A stretch of 16,473 nucleotides of DNA from Collinsella sp. (lineage in GTDB: Bacteria > Actinomycetota > Coriobacteriia > Coriobacteriales > Coriobacteriaceae): NCBI GenBank assembly GCA_019424965.1, contig JAHYYL010000043.1:359-16831 (forward strand). Direction: 5' to 3'. Of the stretch, positions 15,433 to 16,473 are shown piece after piece. Each line of letters opens with the position of its first letter. Position 1 is the first letter of the stretch. Under the pieces are notes generated by a model. It worked only from the letters and a program-made list of their open reading frames with translations, had not been told where the DNA came from and made no database searches. The position numbers and the translations under genes were made by a program.

Positions 15433-16302
15433 TTACTCGCCACGGACCAGACGGTCAAAGGCAACGACGGTAATGGTGTCGCCGAGCTCCTTGGAGACCT
15501 GCTCAGCGTACTTCTTGATGGTGAGGGAGCTGTCCTTGATGAACTCCTGCTCGGTGAGCACGGACTGCTTGTAGAACTTCTCCAGACGGCCAACAGCCAT
15601 CTTCTCCTGGATAGCCTCGGGCTTGCCGGACTCGGCAGCCTGAGCCATGTAGATCTGCTTCTCGTGCTCGACGGTCTCGGCCGGAACCTGATCGCGGGTA
15701 GCGCAGATCGGGGCGACGGCGGCAACCTGAAGGGCAACGTCGTGAGCGAAGGTCTTAAAGGACTCTGCCTGAGCGGTCTCGGCCTTCTCGAAGGCGAACT
15801 CGACGAGGACGCCGATCTTACCACCCATGTGGATGTAAGAAGCGAGCGCGCCGTTCTCGGCCTTGCGGGCAGCGAAGCGGGAGATCTTCATGTTCTCGCC
15901 CATGATGTGAATCATCTCGGTGAGCTCGGAGGAAACGGTCTCCTCGCCCATCGGCTTCTCGAGCAGAGCGTCGACATCGACAGGCTCGGTGGTAGCGACA
16001 ACCTCAGCGACCTTGGAAGCAAAGCCGGTGAACTTGGCGTTGGAGCCAACGAAGTCGGTCTCGCAGGAGAGCTCGAGCAGAGCGCCGGTCTTGCCATCCT
16101 CGGAGACGAACGCGGCTACAGCGCCCTCGTTGGTCTCGCGGCCAGCCTTCTTGGCAGCCTTGGCGAGGCCGTTCTTACGAAGAACGTCGACAGCGGCGTC
16201 CATGTCGCCGTCAGCCTCGACGAGAGCCTTCTTGCACTCCATCATCGGGGAGTCGGTCATCTCGCGGAGCTGCTTGACCATAGCGGCGGTAATCTGGGCC
16301 AT
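15433..16302 (-). CDS. tsf: Translation elongation factor Ts
   Basis: Nucleotide exchange factor that releases GDP from EF-Tu. The N-terminal UBA-like domain (MAQITAAMVKQLREMT, then MMECKKALVEADGD) is followed by the conserved ETDFV (81-85), whose Asp-Phe pair inserts at the EF-Tu Mg site. Two core subdomains and a C-terminal segment ending VVAFDRLVRGE complete the 289 residues. ATG at 16302 is preceded by AAAGGA at six bases. A TTG fifteen bases upstream would add MKGTT, but it overlaps the ribosome-binding site and lies outside the conserved N terminus, so I reject it. It follows rpsB by 45 bases, the near-universal rpsB-tsf order. Confidence 0.98.
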   Translation of the reverse strand: MAQITAAMVKQLREMTDSPMMECKKALVEADGDMDAAVDVLRKNGLAKAAKKAGRETNEGAVAAFVSEDGKTGALLELSCETDFVGSNAKFTGFASKVAEVVATTEPVDVDALLEKPMGEETVSSELTEMIHIMGENMKISRFAARKAENGALASYIHMGGKIGVLVEFAFEKAETAQAESFKTFAHDVALQVAAVAPICATRDQVPAETVEHEKQIYMAQAAESGKPEAIQEKMAVGRLEKFYKQSVLTEQEFIKDSSLTIKKYAEQVSKELGDTITVVAFDRLVRGE

Positions 16303-16347
16303 TGTGGTTCCTTTCAAAGAGATGAAAAAGAATTAACTAAGACTGAT

Positions 16348-16473
16348 TTACTCGGCCTTGGGCTCAGCGGCCATCTCGGCCTCGGAGACCTGCTCCTTGC
16401 CGGAGCCAGCGAGGCAGGCGTCAGCCATGAGCTCGCACATAAGGGTGACAGCAGAGATAGCGTCATCGTTACA
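16348..16473 (-). CDS. rpsB: Ribosomal protein S2, C-terminal end (5' part outside window)
   Basis: Only the last 41 codons and the stop (TAA, 16350-16348) are present. CNDDAISAVTLMCELMADAC matches the end of the S2 fold (NDDAIRAVTL in E. coli). It is followed by a short Glu/Ala/Lys-rich tail ending AAEPKAE, a common variable extension. Position directly upstream of tsf supports the call. Confidence 0.93.
   Translation of the reverse strand, partial: CNDDAISAVTLMCELMADACLAGSGKEQVSEAEMAAEPKAE

Noticed and set aside
1..16473. tRNA or rRNA genes, CRISPR arrays, insertion sequences, riboswitches
   Set aside because: None seen on either strand; no transposase, spaced short repeats or tRNA-like cloverleaf could be recognised.

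Overview
The window looks like chromosome from a high-GC, Gram-positive anaerobe, most likely a Coriobacteriia (Collinsella-type) actinobacterium. This is inferred from strong G/C-ending codon use, strong Shine-Dalgarno sites, frequent GTG/TTG starts, a fermentative AdhE, and a large secreted protein with InlB-type (Listeria-Bacteroides) repeats. No rRNA marker is present, so the genus is not proven.

Region 1 (1-2845, minus strand) is the accessory part. It is one large secreted or cell-surface protein gene that runs off the left edge. The start, signal peptide and first ~60 residues are in one frame and the other ~890 residues are in another; the break falls exactly on a run of ten G (coding strand, 2675-2666). 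Nine or twelve G would join the frames into one open frame of at least 948 codons. This is the architecture of a phase-variable surface antigen, shown here in the OFF state, unless the tract length is a sequencing error. The body is AT-rich (37% GC in 961-1020 by count) and switches abruptly near position 301 to very GC-rich InlB-repeat DNA (72% GC in 1-60), with an exact 55-bp repeat at a 246-bp period.

Region 2 (2846-3289) is a 444-bp AT-rich divergent intergenic region. It contains a Crp-like perfect palindrome, an 11-bp tandem repeat, a 30-bp inverted repeat and the probable adhE promoter.

Region 3 (3290-6791, plus strand) holds adhE (bifunctional acetaldehyde/alcohol dehydrogenase), a hairpin, and an aminoglycoside-phosphotransferase-fold kinase of unknown substrate. 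Two stem-loops back to back (6826-6930) separate these genes from the convergent operon.

Region 4 (6964-16473, minus strand) is a core housekeeping cluster. In transcription order it is rpsB (3' end only), tsf, an intrinsic terminator, then pyrH-frr-uppS-cdsA-dxr-rseP-ispG-proS. The genes from pyrH to proS are packed with 0-25 nt gaps or a 1-nt overlap and are probably co-transcribed. The cluster combines translation (S2, EF-Ts, ribosome recycling, Pro-tRNA synthetase), UMP phosphorylation, the MEP isoprenoid pathway (dxr, ispG) feeding undecaprenyl diphosphate (uppS), CDP-diacylglycerol synthesis (cdsA) and a site-2 protease (rseP). The RseP homologue is unusual: about 100 extra residues, predicted to include a helix-turn-helix-like segment, lie between its zinc-site membrane segment and its PDZ domain.
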